DNA of 64,000 bases from Loktanella sp. DSM 29012 (GTDB taxonomy: Bacteria; Pseudomonadota; Alphaproteobacteria; Rhodobacterales; Rhodobacteraceae), in contig NZ_FOEJ01000001.1 in assembly GCF_900110705.1 (NCBI RefSeq), positions 69,501 to 133,500 on the forward strand, given 5' to 3'. Position 1 is the first letter of the stretch. Each line of letters opens with the position of its first letter. Shown here in pieces: positions 1 through 10,022 of this stretch. A model generated the notes under the pieces. That model did no database searches and was not told the DNA's origin. It worked only from the letters and a program-made list of their open reading frames with translations. The translations under genes and the position numbers were made by a program.

Positions 1-1167
1 CGGCAGGCCGATCATCTGCATCCCGACAAGGATGCTGGCGATATTCGCATTCCCGTCGAACCGCAGCGCGTATGACCCGGTCAGAAACAGTTTCACCCGG
101 TCCAATTCCTCTTGGGTCATGCCGTCCTGCGCGATCTTGGCCCATTCATCGCGCACGACCTCGATCGCTTCGGCAATGGTGTCGTTGGACGACGCCAGCT
201 GTCCCAGAACCATGGGCGCATGATCCTTGGGGACTAGGAATGTCGACACACCATAGGTCAGGCCACGCTTTTCCCGAACCTCGTCCATGAGGCGGGATTC
301 AAAGCCGCCTGCCCCCAGCGCCTCGTTCAGGATCGTGGCCGCGAAATAGTCTGGATCGTCCCGTTCCATGCCCGCGTGGCCGAACAGTGCAACCGATTGG
401 GGTGTCGGAAAATCGACGACCGTGATCCCGCCGTCCAACGCGAATGTGGTATCCTCGGGAAGTGGCGGCCCCTCGGCGGGAAGTTCACCCAGCAGGGTGT
501 CCAGCACCTCGCCCAGCGCCTCTGGCGTGATGTCACCGACTGCGCCCACATAAATGCGGTCACGCGTCAGCGCATTTTGCCAGGCGGTCACGATGTCGTC
601 ACGCGTCAGTGCCGCGACACTCTCTGCCGTGCCGGTGCTTGACGATCCATAGGGATGGTCCGGAAACGCCCCGGCATTCAGCGTATCGCCTGCTATGGCA
701 TTGGGTGATTTGGCATCGGACGCGATGCCGGAAAGGACCTGCGCGCGGACCCGGTCAATCGCCGACTGGTCAAAGCGCGGTTCGATCAGTGCCTGCCGCA
801 ACAGGGCAATGCTTTCATCCTGATTTTCCGTCAGGAAACGGGCCGAGATACTGGTGACGTCGTCACCGATATCGAAACCAAAACCCGCTGACAGTTCTTC
901 GCGGCGCGTCTGGAACGCTTGCGCATCCATGTCGGCGGCACCCTCTTCCAGCAGGCCCATCATCAGATTGCTGGCACCGCGCTTGCCGGGCAGGTCCAGC
1001 GATGCGCCACCCTCGATCCGGATTTCCAGCGCGGTAAAGGGGATGCTGTGATCCTCGACCAGCCAGGCGGTGATTCCGCCGTCAGAGGTCACTTCCTGGA
1101 TCTCGACCGCGGCAATGGCAGCGGTTCCGGCGAATGTGGCACAGATGGCCAGAACGTAGCGGATCAT
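1..1167 (-). CDS. M16 family peptidase-like subunit, non-catalytic partner (3' end beyond window)
   Basis: The start codon at 1167 overlaps the TGA of the upstream M16 gene (ATGA). The frame stays open for 389 codons to the first base, so the C-terminus lies outside the window. The protein begins with a short hydrophobic export signal (MIRYVLAICATFAGTAA) and shows an M16-type fold, including a late 'RGLTYGVS' segment typical of the second M16 domain. The HxxEH zinc motif of active M16 peptidases is absent from the N-terminal half. Paired M16 genes are known to give one catalytic and one inactive subunit that enclose a peptide chamber. The likely role is therefore a periplasmic partner of the neighbouring HFLEH protein. 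The substrate is unknown. Confidence 0.85.
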   Translation of the reverse strand, partial: MIRYVLAICATFAGTAAIAAVEIQEVTSDGGITAWLVEDHSIPFTALEIRIEGGASLDLPGKRGASNLMMGLLEEGAADMDAQAFQTRREELSAGFGFDIGDDVTSISARFLTENQDESIALLRQALIEPRFDQSAIDRVRAQVLSGIASDAKSPNAIAGDTLNAGAFPDHPYGSSSTGTAESVAALTRDDIVTAWQNALTRDRIYVGAVGDITPEALGEVLDTLLGELPAEGPPLPEDTTFALDGGITVVDFPTPQSVALFGHAGMERDDPDYFAATILNEALGAGGFESRLMDEVREKRGLTYGVSTFLVPKDHAPMVLGQLASSNDTIAEAIEVVRDEWAKIAQDGMTQEELDRVKLFLTGSYALRFDGNANIASILVGMQMIGLP

Positions 1168-2504
1168 TGGGCCTGCTCCTCGTTTGCGACAACCCAGCCG
1201 GTCACCGACTGGTTCAGGTTGAACACCTCGGCCGCCGCGGCCTTGATGTCCTCTGCGGTGACGTCTTGCAGAATTTGTGGCCAAGCGTGCACATCATCGA
1301 CGGTCAGCCCTTGGGTCAAGGCGGCCCCATAGCGCTGCGCGCGTCCCTGCGTGCTGTCCATCGCATAGATTTCCGACGCGCGGATTTCGGACTTGATCCG
1401 ATCAAGGGCCGCCGGATCGATATCCTTGGCCATGAAATCGGCGATGACCTGATCCATGGCCGCCTCGGCCTCTGACAGGGTCACACCCTGCGCGGGCACC
1501 ACCGAAAGACTGAACGACGTGTCATCCAGACTGCTGCCGCGATAGCCTGCCCCCGCATAGACGGCGATCTGGCTGTCGAACTGCAACGCACGCCCCAATT
1601 CCGAGGTAAAACTGGACCCACCCAGCAAATCGGCCAGCAGCGTCAGCGCAGCGGCCTTTTCCTGCGCACCGCTGTCGCGTTCGGGCGCAAGGTAGCTGCG
1701 CACCAGATAGGGTTCACTGACACGTTCGTCGGTGAACACGATCCGGCGCGGTGCCAGCTGCGGCGGCTCTGATGACCGGATGCGTTCAGGCAGATCGGGT
1801 TCAGCCGGGATCGGTCCATAATATTGTTCCGCCAGCGCACGCACCTCGTCAGGAAACACGTCACCGGCCACGATCAGGATTGCGTTGTTGGGGGAATAGT
1901 ACAGATCATAGAACGACACCGCGTCCTCCAGATCCAATTCTTCCATTTCGTGTTTCCAGCCGATGATCGGCACGCCGTAGCGGTGGTTCTGGTAGAGGGC
2001 CGCGTTGAACTGTTCGCGCGCCAGTGCCCCCGGTGAGGATTCCGTGCGCTGGTTGCGTTCTTCCAGGATCACGTTGCGTTCGGTGGCGATGTCGTCCTGA
2101 TCCAGCTGCAGATTGACCATGCGGTCGCTTTCCATCTGCATCATCAGCGGCAGGCGGTCCGCCGCAATCCGCTGGAAATAGGCCGTGTAGTCATAACTGG
2201 TGAACGCGTTGTCGGTCCCGCCGTTTTTGGCTACCGTGGCGCTGAATTCACCCGGTTCCAGTGTCTCGGTCCCCTTGAACAGCAGATGTTCCAGGAAATG
2301 CGCGACACCTGACTGCCCCACCGGTTCGTCAGCGGACCCGGCGCGATACCAGACCATGTGAACCACGACCGGGGCGCGATGATCCTCGATCACCACGACC
2401 TCCATCCCGTTATCAAGCGTGAATGACGTAACATCGTCGGGGGCGACCTGCGCCATCGCAGTGGTCGCGAAAACAGTCAGGGCAGCGGCCAGAGATCGGA
2501 TCAT
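1164..2504 (-). CDS. M16 family zinc metallopeptidase, catalytic subunit
   Basis: The protein has 446 residues. ATG 2504 was chosen because it starts a clean signal peptide (MIRSLAAALTVFATTAMAQ); an upstream in-frame start would add a polar leader before it. The zinc motif HFLEH is at residues 69-73, followed by a downstream acidic ligand region 'ERNVILEERNQ', as in active M16B (pitrilysin/processing-peptidase-like) enzymes. It should act in the periplasm on peptides. It overlaps the following M16 gene by ATGA, so the two products are probably translationally coupled into a heterodimer. It lies downstream of lspA and the BamF-like lipoprotein on the same strand. Confidence 0.92.
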   Translation of the reverse strand: MIRSLAAALTVFATTAMAQVAPDDVTSFTLDNGMEVVVIEDHRAPVVVHMVWYRAGSADEPVGQSGVAHFLEHLLFKGTETLEPGEFSATVAKNGGTDNAFTSYDYTAYFQRIAADRLPLMMQMESDRMVNLQLDQDDIATERNVILEERNQRTESSPGALAREQFNAALYQNHRYGVPIIGWKHEMEELDLEDAVSFYDLYYSPNNAILIVAGDVFPDEVRALAEQYYGPIPAEPDLPERIRSSEPPQLAPRRIVFTDERVSEPYLVRSYLAPERDSGAQEKAAALTLLADLLGGSSFTSELGRALQFDSQIAVYAGAGYRGSSLDDTSFSLSVVPAQGVTLSEAEAAMDQVIADFMAKDIDPAALDRIKSEIRASEIYAMDSTQGRAQRYGAALTQGLTVDDVHAWPQILQDVTAEDIKAAAAEVFNLNQSVTGWVVANEEQAQ

Positions 2505-2597
2505 GGGGTGCCTATGGTTGGATGAGTTCAGGACCAACCTAGGAAGCCGCGCCCGACTTGCAACATCCCGTACAGGGTTGTCACGCAGCTGTCAGGT

Positions 2598-2816
2598 TCA
2601 GGGCCTGCCGCCCATCGCGCGGATGGCCAGTTCCTGCGGGTCCAGATCGGCGGGATTCGTGCCGCCGGGGCGCGGTGCCGGCAAGGCGTTCGTGGCCGGA
2701 ATAATCAGCGGATTTTGCGGAATGACCGAAAATTCGTCGGGCCCGCCACCACCGGTTCCGCCGCCGCAACCCGCGAGTGCGGCACAAAGTATCACTGGCA
2801 AAATCACGTGACGCAT
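2598..2816 (-). CDS. Short BamF-like (DUF3035) lipoprotein
   Basis: The protein has 72 residues with a lipoprotein signal (MRHVILPVILCAALAGC, lipobox LAGC) and a glycine-rich linker. It then has the 'PDEFSVIPQNPLIIP' and 'LPAPRPGGTNP' segments, which match what I know of the alphaproteobacterial BamF/DUF3035 family. BamF is an accessory lipoprotein of the outer-membrane beta-barrel assembly machine. This copy has only about 55 mature residues, short for the family. The gene lies directly behind lspA, whose product would process it, and before the two M16 peptidases, a common Rhodobacterales order. Family membership rests on motif recall, not on a search. Confidence 0.65.
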   Translation of the reverse strand: MRHVILPVILCAALAGCGGGTGGGGPDEFSVIPQNPLIIPATNALPAPRPGGTNPADLDPQELAIRAMGGRP

Positions 2817-2868
2817 GGTGGTCCCTCAACTGGTATCGGCGCTGTTCTAACGCAGTTCGGTCGCGGCG

Positions 2869-3354
2869 TCACGCGCCCTTGCGCGCCTTGGTCTGCCGGG
2901 CATCCGGCCCCGGCAGAAACGCGAGCCCGATGGCACCGGCAAAAATGGCGATGTCCGCGATGTTGAACGCATAGGGGTTGGAAAACCCGCAGCAGCTCAT
3001 GTTCAGGAAATCCGCGACAGCACCGTAGAGCACACGGTCGACCACGTTGCCCAGCGCGCCGCCGACCAGTAGACCCGCTGCAATATACATCCACTTGGTC
3101 CCACCGCTGCGCCAGAGCCAGACAAGAACGCCGACCGAAATCGCCAGGGCGACCCCGATCAGCACCCAACGCATGTCCGCCTGCGCGCCGAGGCCGAAAT
3201 TAACGCCACGGTTCCAGGCCATCTGGAACACCAGAAACGGCGGAAACACCTCGATCCGCTGACGGGTCATCAGGTCCAGCCAGTGGACGATGGCGTACTT
3301 TGTCGCCTGATCCAGCAGGAACGTCCAAAAGCCCGCCCAGAAAACCAATCGCAT
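2869..3354 (-). CDS. lspA: Lipoprotein signal peptidase II
   Basis: The protein has 161 residues, the normal length. It has four predicted membrane segments (about residues 5-20, 63-82, 90-105 and 130-150). The two aspartates of this aspartyl protease are D106 in 'GNVVDRVLYG' and D115 in 'AVADFLN', and the N-terminal 'DQATK' motif is present. It cleaves the signal peptide of diacylglyceryl-modified prolipoproteins at the inner membrane. It starts 9 bases after the purH stop and precedes a lipoprotein gene, so purH-lspA-lipoprotein probably share a transcript. Confidence 0.96.
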   Translation of the reverse strand: MRLVFWAGFWTFLLDQATKYAIVHWLDLMTRQRIEVFPPFLVFQMAWNRGVNFGLGAQADMRWVLIGVALAISVGVLVWLWRSGGTKWMYIAAGLLVGGALGNVVDRVLYGAVADFLNMSCCGFSNPYAFNIADIAIFAGAIGLAFLPGPDARQTKARKGA

Positions 3355-3363
3355 TCCGTGATC

Positions 3364-4953
3364 CTAGTGCTTGAAGTGGCGCATGCCGGTGAACACCATT
3401 GCGATCCCGGCCTCGTCAGCGGCCGCGATCACCTCGTCGTCGCGCATCGAACCGCCAGGCTGGATCACGCAGGTTGCACCTGCGGCAGCAGCCTCTAGCA
3501 ATCCGTCGGCAAAGGGGAAAAACGCATCGGACGCAACCGCGCTGCCAATGGTCAGCGGTGCTGCGAGGTCCATCGCCTCGGCCATGCGTTCTGCCTTTTT
3601 GGCGGCGATCAAGGCGCTGTCCAGACGGCTCATCTGGCCTGCACCGACACCGACGGTTGCACCGTCGTTGACGTAGACAATGGCGTTGGACTTGACGTGC
3701 TTGGCAACCTTCCATGCGAATTGGAGGTCGGCCATCTGGGCATCGGTCGGCTGCACCTTGGTCACCACACGCAAGGCGTCCGCTGCGACGCGGCCCGTAT
3801 CCTTGTCCTGCACCAGCATGCCACCCGCGACCTGACGGTAGGTCGTCACAGGGGCAGTAGGGTCCGGCAGACCGTCCGTGGTCAGCAGGCGCAGGTTCTT
3901 TTTCGCGGCAAAAACAGCGCGCGCCGCATCGGACGCACCCGGTGCGATCACAACCTCGGTAAAGATTTCGGCGATCGCCTTGGCCGTATCTTCGTCCAGC
4001 GGCATGTTCAGCGCGACGATACCGCCGAATGCGCTGGTGCGGTCACAGTCGAACGCCTTTTTATAGGCCTCCAGAAGAGTGTCACCCCGCGCCACGCCGC
4101 AGGGGTTGGCGTGTTTGATGATCGCGACGGCGGGACCATCGGCGGGGTCGAATTCCGCCACCAGCTCGAACGCGGCATCGGTGTCGTTGATGTTGTTGTA
4201 GGACAGCTCCTTGCCCTGATGCTGGGTTGCCGTGGCGACGCCGGGGCGGTCGCTGCCGTCGGTGTAAAAGCTGGCGGTCTGGTGCGGGTTTTCACCATAC
4301 CGCAGTTCCTGACGCACGGTCCCGGCAAAGCTGCGGCGGCGCGGCGTGTCCAGATTGATCGCGCCAGCCATCCAAGTGCTGACAGCCGTGTCATAGGCCG
4401 CAGTGCGGCCGTATGCGGTCTGCGCCAACCCCTTGCGGAACGCGAGCGTGGTCTGACCGTCGTTGGCCTCCAGCTCGGCCAGCAGGGAATCGTAATCGGA
4501 CACATCCGTCACGACGTTCACAAAAGCATGGTTTTTCGCAGCTGACCGGATCATGGCCGGGCCGCCGATGTCGATATTTTCGATGCAGGTGGCGTAATCC
4601 GCGCCCTTGGCGACCGTTTCCTCAAAGGGATAAAGGTTCACGACCAGCAGATCGATACCGCCGATCCCGTGTTCATCCATGGCCGCGACGTGGGCGTCGT
4701 TGTCGCGCACCGCCAGCAGGCCACCGTGAACCACCGGATGCAGCGTCTTGACCCGACCATCCATCATTTCCGGAAAGCCCGTCACCTCTGCCACGTCCTT
4801 TACGTCCAGGCCCGCATCGCGCAACGACTTGGCCGATCCGCCGGTGGACAGCAGTTTCACGCCGCGTGCGGACAACGCTTGTCCCAATTCAATCAGGCCG
4901 GTTTTGTCGGAAACGCTCAGCAGCGCGCGGGTCACGGGAATAAGGTCAGTCAT
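3364..4953 (-). CDS. purH: Bifunctional AICAR transformylase / IMP cyclohydrolase
   Basis: The protein has 529 residues, the usual PurH length. The start at 4953 ([19 protein letters not shown]) matches family N-termini; in-frame upstream codons lie inside the preceding gene. The N-terminal MGS-like cyclohydrolase domain has 'LSVSDKTGL', '[11 protein letters not shown]' and 'DGRVKTLHP'. The C-terminal AICARFT domain has 'RYGENPHQ', 'SYNNIND' and '[10 protein letters not shown]'. It carries out the last two steps of de novo IMP synthesis in the cytoplasm. It overlaps the end of the upstream heparinase-like gene by 8 bases, which suggests coupling. Confidence 0.97.
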   Translation of the reverse strand: MTDLIPVTRALLSVSDKTGLIELGQALSARGVKLLSTGGSAKSLRDAGLDVKDVAEVTGFPEMMDGRVKTLHPVVHGGLLAVRDNDAHVAAMDEHGIGGIDLLVVNLYPFEETVAKGADYATCIENIDIGGPAMIRSAAKNHAFVNVVTDVSDYDSLLAELEANDGQTTLAFRKGLAQTAYGRTAAYDTAVSTWMAGAINLDTPRRRSFAGTVRQELRYGENPHQTASFYTDGSDRPGVATATQHQGKELSYNNINDTDAAFELVAEFDPADGPAVAIIKHANPCGVARGDTLLEAYKKAFDCDRTSAFGGIVALNMPLDEDTAKAIAEIFTEVVIAPGASDAARAVFAAKKNLRLLTTDGLPDPTAPVTTYRQVAGGMLVQDKDTGRVAADALRVVTKVQPTDAQMADLQFAWKVAKHVKSNAIVYVNDGATVGVGAGQMSRLDSALIAAKKAERMAEAMDLAAPLTIGSAVASDAFFPFADGLLEAAAAGATCVIQPGGSMRDDEVIAAADEAGIAMVFTGMRHFKH

Positions 4954-6742
4954 GCTCGTCCTCGAATGATGCATCATCGTCATCCGTTCGGGCAGGTGCC
5001 AGGTCGCGGACCACATCGGGGGTGTCCTGCGCCTTGGTCAGGGACCAACGGATGCGCGTCGCATAAGACAAAGCGACGCCGGATAAAACCACCTGTTGTG
5101 CTGCGCGCGGCTTCAACCGGCCTGTTTCAAGGTAAACAGACGGTGTCAGCGCCAATTCTGCGTGACCGTCATGACGGAACACCCAGATTTCACCTGACTT
5201 GAGCGCCATTGATACGGCGGCACCCCCAAGGTCGACATGCGCCTCGACATCGGGATGCAGATGAAACCTGATCGCGAACGGCACGGACCCGCCGGTCAGG
5301 CCGCAGGCCCGTTCGAACCGTTCCTTGTCCAGATCATTCAGGGTGGTCAGCAGATCCTCGCCCACCAGACCGCGCCCATCCAGTGTCATTTCCAGAATGC
5401 GGGCGTGGGTCTGGCCATGGGTCAGGCGAAATCCGTCGTGCGACAGTTCGGCCCTGTGACCGTCATCCATCCGCGTGATGATACATTGCACATCGGTCGG
5501 CGTATCGATCAGCGGTTCGGCCAACACGCCACCGACAAGCTGCGCAGGCCCCAGCCGAGAGGACGAATACCCGGCCATGCACAGTGTCGAATGGCTGGGC
5601 GTGGCCCGGCCCGCGCGCCGCCAGTCCGCACCAAAGGTCACCCCTGACCCGCAATTCACCACCAGTGGACGCCGACCGGATGTCAGCTCGAACGCGAGTG
5701 TTGCAGCATGGGCATTATAGGACGCCGCGTGCAGCGGCGGCACGGCCCCGTCTACGATGACACTGGTGCGGCCCGCCGCGATCCGGGCATAGCCCATGCC
5801 CATGTCGGCGACGCCCCGCCCGGTCGCACCCAACCGGGCCAGCGCCTGGTCCAGCCGTCCATCGACACCGCGACCACCGCCATGAAACCGTGCCAACCCG
5901 CCATCCGCATGCCGCAGGCTGCGCAGCGTCGGTGCGATCCGCCCAAGGGCATCCGTCAGTGCGGCAGGCACGGGACGCGCGCTTGCCTCCAATGCATCCT
6001 GCGCCCAGAGCAGAAGTGTCAGGATATCCATCAACTCTTCGGGGTTGCGCGATGCGATTCCCCCATCGGGCCCGACATGATCCGCGCAATCACTGGCCAG
6101 CGCCGCAATCGCCGGATCGGTCAGATCCTCCATGCCTTCCAGTGACAGGCCCGCATAGATCATGCCGGCCAGCGCCTCGAACCGCGGCAAACCTGCGCGC
6201 GCGGCCCGCCATCTGCGCGACAAGAACAGCGTCTGCTGCCCGAGACTTTGGAAAAAACGGTCCTGCGCATCACGATCAAGACCGCGCAGCAACATCAACC
6301 CGTGCGAAATCCAGCGGATCAGGCGACGCCCTGTCAGGTCAGGTGTCCAGCCCGGTCCCGTGCCATCACCGAAATCGTCGATCCATTCCGCAACCCAGGC
6401 CTGCGCCGCCGCCCGCGCGCGACCATCACCGACGGCTGCCAGGTCATCGAGCCAGGCAAAGCCATGCAATTCTTGATCCACCAGATCGCGGTCACCCTGC
6501 GCATCCCAGATCGAACCGTCAGGCGACGTGGTCAGGACGCCCGCAAAAAGAAAATTGCCGGCCAGCAGCTGCTTGCCCCGCGCAAAAAGACCGATGCTGC
6601 GGGGCTCCGGCTGCGACACGAACCCGGTCACAGGTTTGGCACGCGCGGCGCGGCGCGCATGATACTGATGCAAATACGTCGTAAGACGTGTCTGCCAGGA
6701 TGGATTTTGTGCCACCTGCTGCCCCGGTCTGCGATTTCGCAT
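4946..6742 (-). CDS. Heparinase II/III family protein
   Basis: The protein has 598 residues. The in-frame ATG at 6742 is preferred to a TTG 15 bases upstream. The N-terminal half is helical and resembles the alginate-lyase/heparinase toroid region. The C-terminal half fits the Hepar_II_III beta domain: '[15 protein letters not shown]', 'LVVNCGSG' and '[10 protein letters not shown]' around residues 320-390. Classical members cleave acidic polysaccharides, but this subgroup sits in a housekeeping operon between rsmB and purH in many Rhodobacterales. It has no evident signal peptide, so a role in cell-envelope or intracellular glycan metabolism is only inferred. Its substrate cannot be read from the sequence. 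Confidence 0.88.
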   Translation of the reverse strand: MRNRRPGQQVAQNPSWQTRLTTYLHQYHARRAARAKPVTGFVSQPEPRSIGLFARGKQLLAGNFLFAGVLTTSPDGSIWDAQGDRDLVDQELHGFAWLDDLAAVGDGRARAAAQAWVAEWIDDFGDGTGPGWTPDLTGRRLIRWISHGLMLLRGLDRDAQDRFFQSLGQQTLFLSRRWRAARAGLPRFEALAGMIYAGLSLEGMEDLTDPAIAALASDCADHVGPDGGIASRNPEELMDILTLLLWAQDALEASARPVPAALTDALGRIAPTLRSLRHADGGLARFHGGGRGVDGRLDQALARLGATGRGVADMGMGYARIAAGRTSVIVDGAVPPLHAASYNAHAATLAFELTSGRRPLVVNCGSGVTFGADWRRAGRATPSHSTLCMAGYSSSRLGPAQLVGGVLAEPLIDTPTDVQCIITRMDDGHRAELSHDGFRLTHGQTHARILEMTLDGRGLVGEDLLTTLNDLDKERFERACGLTGGSVPFAIRFHLHPDVEAHVDLGGAAVSMALKSGEIWVFRHDGHAELALTPSVYLETGRLKPRAAQQVVLSGVALSYATRIRWSLTKAQDTPDVVRDLAPARTDDDDASFEDEHD

Positions 6743-6781
6743 TCTTGTTGGGCGCAAGGTTAGCGCAGGGTCAGCGTTCTG

Positions 6782-8053
6782 TCACGCGGGCTTTGTCAGC
6801 ACGGCCATATAGAACCCGTCCATGCCGCCGATATCCGCCCAGATGTCCGGACGCAGCCGCAATCCGCCCTCTGGTGTGATCCATGCGGGATCGATGCCGG
6901 GCCGGTCCAGGGCCGCGCGGTCGACCGTCAGCGCAGGGTGGCGTTCCAGTGCCTCTTCGATCTGGACCTCGCCCTCGTCCGGCAGCAGCGAGCAGGTGCA
7001 GAACAGCAGGCGTCCACCGGGTTTCACCAGCGTCAGGGCGTGGTCGATCATGGTTTCCTGTTGCGCGATCAGATCGCCGAATTCGGACCCGTCTTTGGCA
7101 TAGGGCAAATCCGGGTGGCGCCGCATCGTGCCAGTCGCGGAACAGGGCGCATCCAGCAGGACCACGTCCCATTGCCCCGTCACGTCAAAGGCGTCATCGG
7201 TGCGCACATCTGCCTGCAACCCCATGCGCCGCAGGTTCTCACCCACCCGCGCCATGCGCGTCGCGGAATTGTCCACCGCCGTCACGACAGCACCGCGTGC
7301 GGCCAGCTGCATCGTCTTGCCACCCGGTGCCGCACAAAGGTCCAACGCCGACAGGCCCGCGATGTCCCCCAAGAGCTGGACCGGGATCGCGGCAGCCGCG
7401 TCCTGCACCCACCAGTCGCCAGTATCGAAACCGGGCATCTGGCTGACCTGCCCCGCACCCGCGACACGCACCGAACCGGTTGGCAAGATCTTGCCACCCA
7501 GCGCTGCGGCGACAGCACCCGCGTCACCCTTTGGCGTGACATCCAGTGGCGGTGCGACAGCCTGAACGGCCTCCATTGCCGCGACATCGGACCGCCCCCA
7601 GGCAACCACCAACGGCTGACGCAGCCAGCCCGGCAGCAACGGCTGGGCCATCGCGTTCCATTTGTCCGGCCCGGCGGCGGCGATCTTGCGCAGTACCGCG
7701 TTCGTAAGCCCCTTGAGCCGCCCGACATGCGGGTTGCGGCTGACGATTTCCACGTAGGCGTTCACGACACCATGCGCCGCCTCGCCCTGCCCCAGCTCTA
7801 CCGTGCCCAGTCGCAGCGCGTTCATGACGTGATCTGCGGGCGTTTGCCGCAGGTGCGGTTTCAGCATCCGGTCGGCGCGGTCCAGCATCCGCAGGGTATC
7901 CGTCGCCAGCCGCTGCGCCCGCGCACGGTCCTGTGGTTCCAGGTGATCCAGCACGCCTGCACCGATCAGCTCGGACAGCAAACGGCCCTCTGTGGTGACC
8001 TGTTGCAGCAGATGATGGGCGGCGCGACGCGGCGCCAGACCGGAAGTGTCCAT
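6782..8053 (-). CDS. rsmB: 16S rRNA m5C methyltransferase, RsmB family
   Basis: The protein has 423 residues. The ATG at 8053 (MDTSGLAPRRAAHHLL) is preferred to a TTG two codons upstream. An N-terminal NusB-like RNA-binding domain (about residues 8-135) is followed by a Rossmann methyltransferase domain. The SAM site is 'DLCAAPGGKT', motif IV is 'LLDAPCSATGTMRRHPD', and the catalytic-cysteine motif is 'FCTCSLLPDEGE'. The enzyme methylates a cytosine of 16S rRNA (C967 in E. coli). It is the first gene of the minus-strand series that continues into the heparinase gene after a 24-base gap. Confidence 0.93.
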   Translation of the reverse strand: MDTSGLAPRRAAHHLLQQVTTEGRLLSELIGAGVLDHLEPQDRARAQRLATDTLRMLDRADRMLKPHLRQTPADHVMNALRLGTVELGQGEAAHGVVNAYVEIVSRNPHVGRLKGLTNAVLRKIAAAGPDKWNAMAQPLLPGWLRQPLVVAWGRSDVAAMEAVQAVAPPLDVTPKGDAGAVAAALGGKILPTGSVRVAGAGQVSQMPGFDTGDWWVQDAAAAIPVQLLGDIAGLSALDLCAAPGGKTMQLAARGAVVTAVDNSATRMARVGENLRRMGLQADVRTDDAFDVTGQWDVVLLDAPCSATGTMRRHPDLPYAKDGSEFGDLIAQQETMIDHALTLVKPGGRLLFCTCSLLPDEGEVQIEEALERHPALTVDRAALDRPGIDPAWITPEGGLRLRPDIWADIGGMDGFYMAVLTKPA

Positions 8054-8120
8054 GAGCAAAGCCTTGTAGGGTGCGTGCTGCGACGTATATCAGCATGGAC
8101 GGACCGACAAGGACCCAGCC

Positions 8121-8297
8121 ATGACAGACACCCAGGACGACCTGCCACCCGCCGCGAAACGCGCCCTCGAAGAAGCCGCAGAACGCCGCAAAAAGGCCGA
8201 AGAGCTTGCGCTGCCACCCGAACTGGGGGGGCGCAACGGACCCGAACCCGTGCGCTACGGTGATTGGGAAAACAAAGGGTTGGCGATCGATTTCTAG
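8121..8297 (+). CDS. DUF1674 protein, succinate dehydrogenase assembly factor 4-like
   Basis: The protein has only 58 residues. A charged helix rich in E, K and R (residues 12-30) precedes the family's invariant C-terminal signature 'GPEPVRYGDWENKGLAIDF'. DUF1674 is the bacterial form of SDHAF4, which binds the flavinylated SdhA subunit and helps assembly of complex II; that role is inferred from the family. The gene is divergent from rsmB, and its TAG overlaps the stop of the convergent small exported-protein gene by 4 bases. Confidence 0.85.
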   Translation: MTDTQDDLPPAAKRALEEAAERRKKAEELALPPELGGRNGPEPVRYGDWENKGLAIDF

Positions 8298-8653
8298 CGC
8301 AGACGCAGGCTGGCCGCGCGGCCTGCACCCTGATCGACGGTAAACCGGACCTCGTCGCCGCGCGCCTCGACCAACTGGCAGTTGTAGCCCAGATCGTCAC
8401 CGCCCCAGTCCAGGCTGCGGCAGAAATAGCCGTCCTGCCACGTCCATTCGCCGGTCACGTCCCAGCCCATGGCATCGCCCGTGATCGCGCCAGATGGGGA
8501 AACCGCGATGTCGATGTTGTACAGCAGATGGGTCAGCCTTTGATCGCTGACCAGATCGAGGAAAACATCCTCGTCTGAAATGCGCTGCCAGTCCTGCGCC
8601 GCAGCGGCGACAGGCATCAGCAAGAAAACGGCAAACAGGCGAAACAGGGTCAT
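8294..8653 (-). CDS. Small exported protein of unknown function
   Basis: The protein has 119 residues with a clear signal peptide (MTLFRLFAVFLLMPVAAAAQ, cleavage expected after AAAQ). The mature part is about 100 residues, rich in Trp and acidic residues, with two cysteines (in 'YFCRSLDW' and 'YNCQLVEA') that could form a disulfide in the periplasm. I recall homologues in Rhodobacterales listed as 'dihydrodipicolinate reductase' because they neighbour dapB. Nothing in this sequence resembles that enzyme, and it lacks a nucleotide-binding site. It follows dapB on the same strand after a 59-base gap. No function is assigned. Confidence 0.75.
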   Translation of the reverse strand: MTLFRLFAVFLLMPVAAAAQDWQRISDEDVFLDLVSDQRLTHLLYNIDIAVSPSGAITGDAMGWDVTGEWTWQDGYFCRSLDWGGDDLGYNCQLVEARGDEVRFTVDQGAGRAASLRLR

Positions 8654-8712
8654 CGTGGCGTCCTCCTCTTACGAAAGCTAAGGTAGGTCGCCCGCACACA
8701 GATCAAGACAGG

Positions 8713-9522
8713 CTAAAGCCCCAGCACATTCAACATGTCGTAATGTCCCGGTGCACGATCCTGCCCCCAGAGCGCGGCCTTGAGCGCGCCACGCGCAAAC
8801 ACACTGCGGTCGGTGGCACGATGGCGCAAAGTGATCTGCTCGCCGTCTGCGGCAAAGATCACATCATGGTCACCCACCGTATCGCCACCCCGGATCGCAT
8901 GGAAACCGATGTCGCCCCGCTTGCGCGCACCCGTGATGCCGTCACGCCCCGAATCGCGCACGTCGGCCAGATCGACACCGCGCCCGGCGGCGGCGGCCTC
9001 GCCCAGCATCAGCGCGGTACCGGACGGCGCATCAACCTTGTGACGGTGGTGCGCCTCGACGATTTCGATGTCGTAATCAGCGTCCAGCGCCGCCGCCACC
9101 TTTTGCGCGAGCACGGTCAGCAGGTTCACGCCCAGCGACATGTTGCCGGCCCGCACGATCACCGCGTGATGGGCTGCGCGGTCGATGGCGGCGATGTCTT
9201 CGGGAGTCAGGCCGGTTGTGCCGATCACATGAACCGCACGCGCCTGTGCCGCCAGACCTGCGAACTGCACGGTCGCGGCGGGGGCTGTAAAATCAATCAC
9301 GGCCTGCGCCTTTGCAAATGTTGCGACCGCATCGTCACTGACCGTCACACCCAGTGCCGCACCGCCCAACGCCGTGCCGATGTCCTGACCGACCCAATCG
9401 TGGCCGGGCCGTTCCAGCGCGCCCACCAGACGGCAAGCGTCCGATGCGGTCACGGTCTGCACCAGCATCTGGCCCATTCGTCCCGATGCCCCGGTGATCA
9501 CAATGCCCGGCAGATCTGTCAT
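8713..9522 (-). CDS. dapB: 4-hydroxy-tetrahydrodipicolinate reductase
   Basis: The protein has 269 residues, a normal DapB length. The start at 9522 ([14 protein letters not shown]) was chosen because the open frame upstream of it does not look like protein. The nucleotide-binding loop is 'GASGRMG' (residues 11-17). The substrate and catalytic motif is '[15 protein letters not shown]' (residues 157-170), holding H158, H159 and K162. The enzyme reduces 4-hydroxy-tetrahydrodipicolinate with NAD(P)H in the diaminopimelate/lysine pathway. The gene is divergent from rbfA. Confidence 0.96.
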   Translation of the reverse strand: MTDLPGIVITGASGRMGQMLVQTVTASDACRLVGALERPGHDWVGQDIGTALGGAALGVTVSDDAVATFAKAQAVIDFTAPAATVQFAGLAAQARAVHVIGTTGLTPEDIAAIDRAAHHAVIVRAGNMSLGVNLLTVLAQKVAAALDADYDIEIVEAHHRHKVDAPSGTALMLGEAAAAGRGVDLADVRDSGRDGITGARKRGDIGFHAIRGGDTVGDHDVIFAADGEQITLRHRATDRSVFARGALKAALWGQDRAPGHYDMLNVLGL

Positions 9523-9611
9523 GGTCTCGTCCCCTTGATATGCCCCGCCCTGATAGCGAGGTCGCGCCGTCACGAAAAGCCTTGCTTGGAAATCCCGCGC
9601 CCCACGGTTAG

Positions 9612-10022
9612 ATGAACCACATGGCAAAGAAAAACTCTTCGGGCGGTGCCCCAAATCAACGACAGCTGCGGGTGGGCGAATTGATTCGCCGCCGTTTGTC
9701 GGAATTGTTGCAACGGGGCGAAATCCACGACCCTGACCTTGCACGCATGATGATTACCGTGGGCGAGGTGCGCTGTTCACCCGATCTGTCCGTGGCGACC
9801 GCCTTTGTGCTGCCGCTGGGCGGCAACCAGAAGGAAGAAGCGCTGCTTGCGCTGCGCAAATCCCGTCACGAGATCCGGCGCGAGGTCGCAAAGGTGCTGA
9901 ACATCAAGTTCGCCCCCGAAATCCGGTTCGAGATCGACGATACCTTTGACCGCATGGACGCGACCCGCGCCCTGTTCGCCGAGGAAAAGGTACGCCGCGA
10001 TCTGGACCAGGACGAAGAGTGA
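9612..10022 (+). CDS. rbfA: Ribosome-binding factor A
   Basis: The protein has 136 residues, with a KH-type fold and the family segments '[19 protein letters not shown]', '[13 protein letters not shown]'-like (residues 49-61) and '[20 protein letters not shown]'. It binds the 30S subunit during late 16S maturation. A second in-frame ATG three codons downstream (9621) is an equally plausible start. Its TGA shares a base with the ATG of the following glycosidase gene. truB follows two genes on, as in many alphaproteobacteria. Confidence 0.95.
   Translation: MNHMAKKNSSGGAPNQRQLRVGELIRRRLSELLQRGEIHDPDLARMMITVGEVRCSPDLSVATAFVLPLGGNQKEEALLALRKSRHEIRREVAKVLNIKFAPEIRFEIDDTFDRMDATRALFAEEKVRRDLDQDEE

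Noticed and set aside
8294-8653. Naming this small protein a dihydrodipicolinate reductase.
   Set aside because: It has a signal peptide, 119 residues and no nucleotide-binding motif. The true enzyme is the neighbouring dapB.
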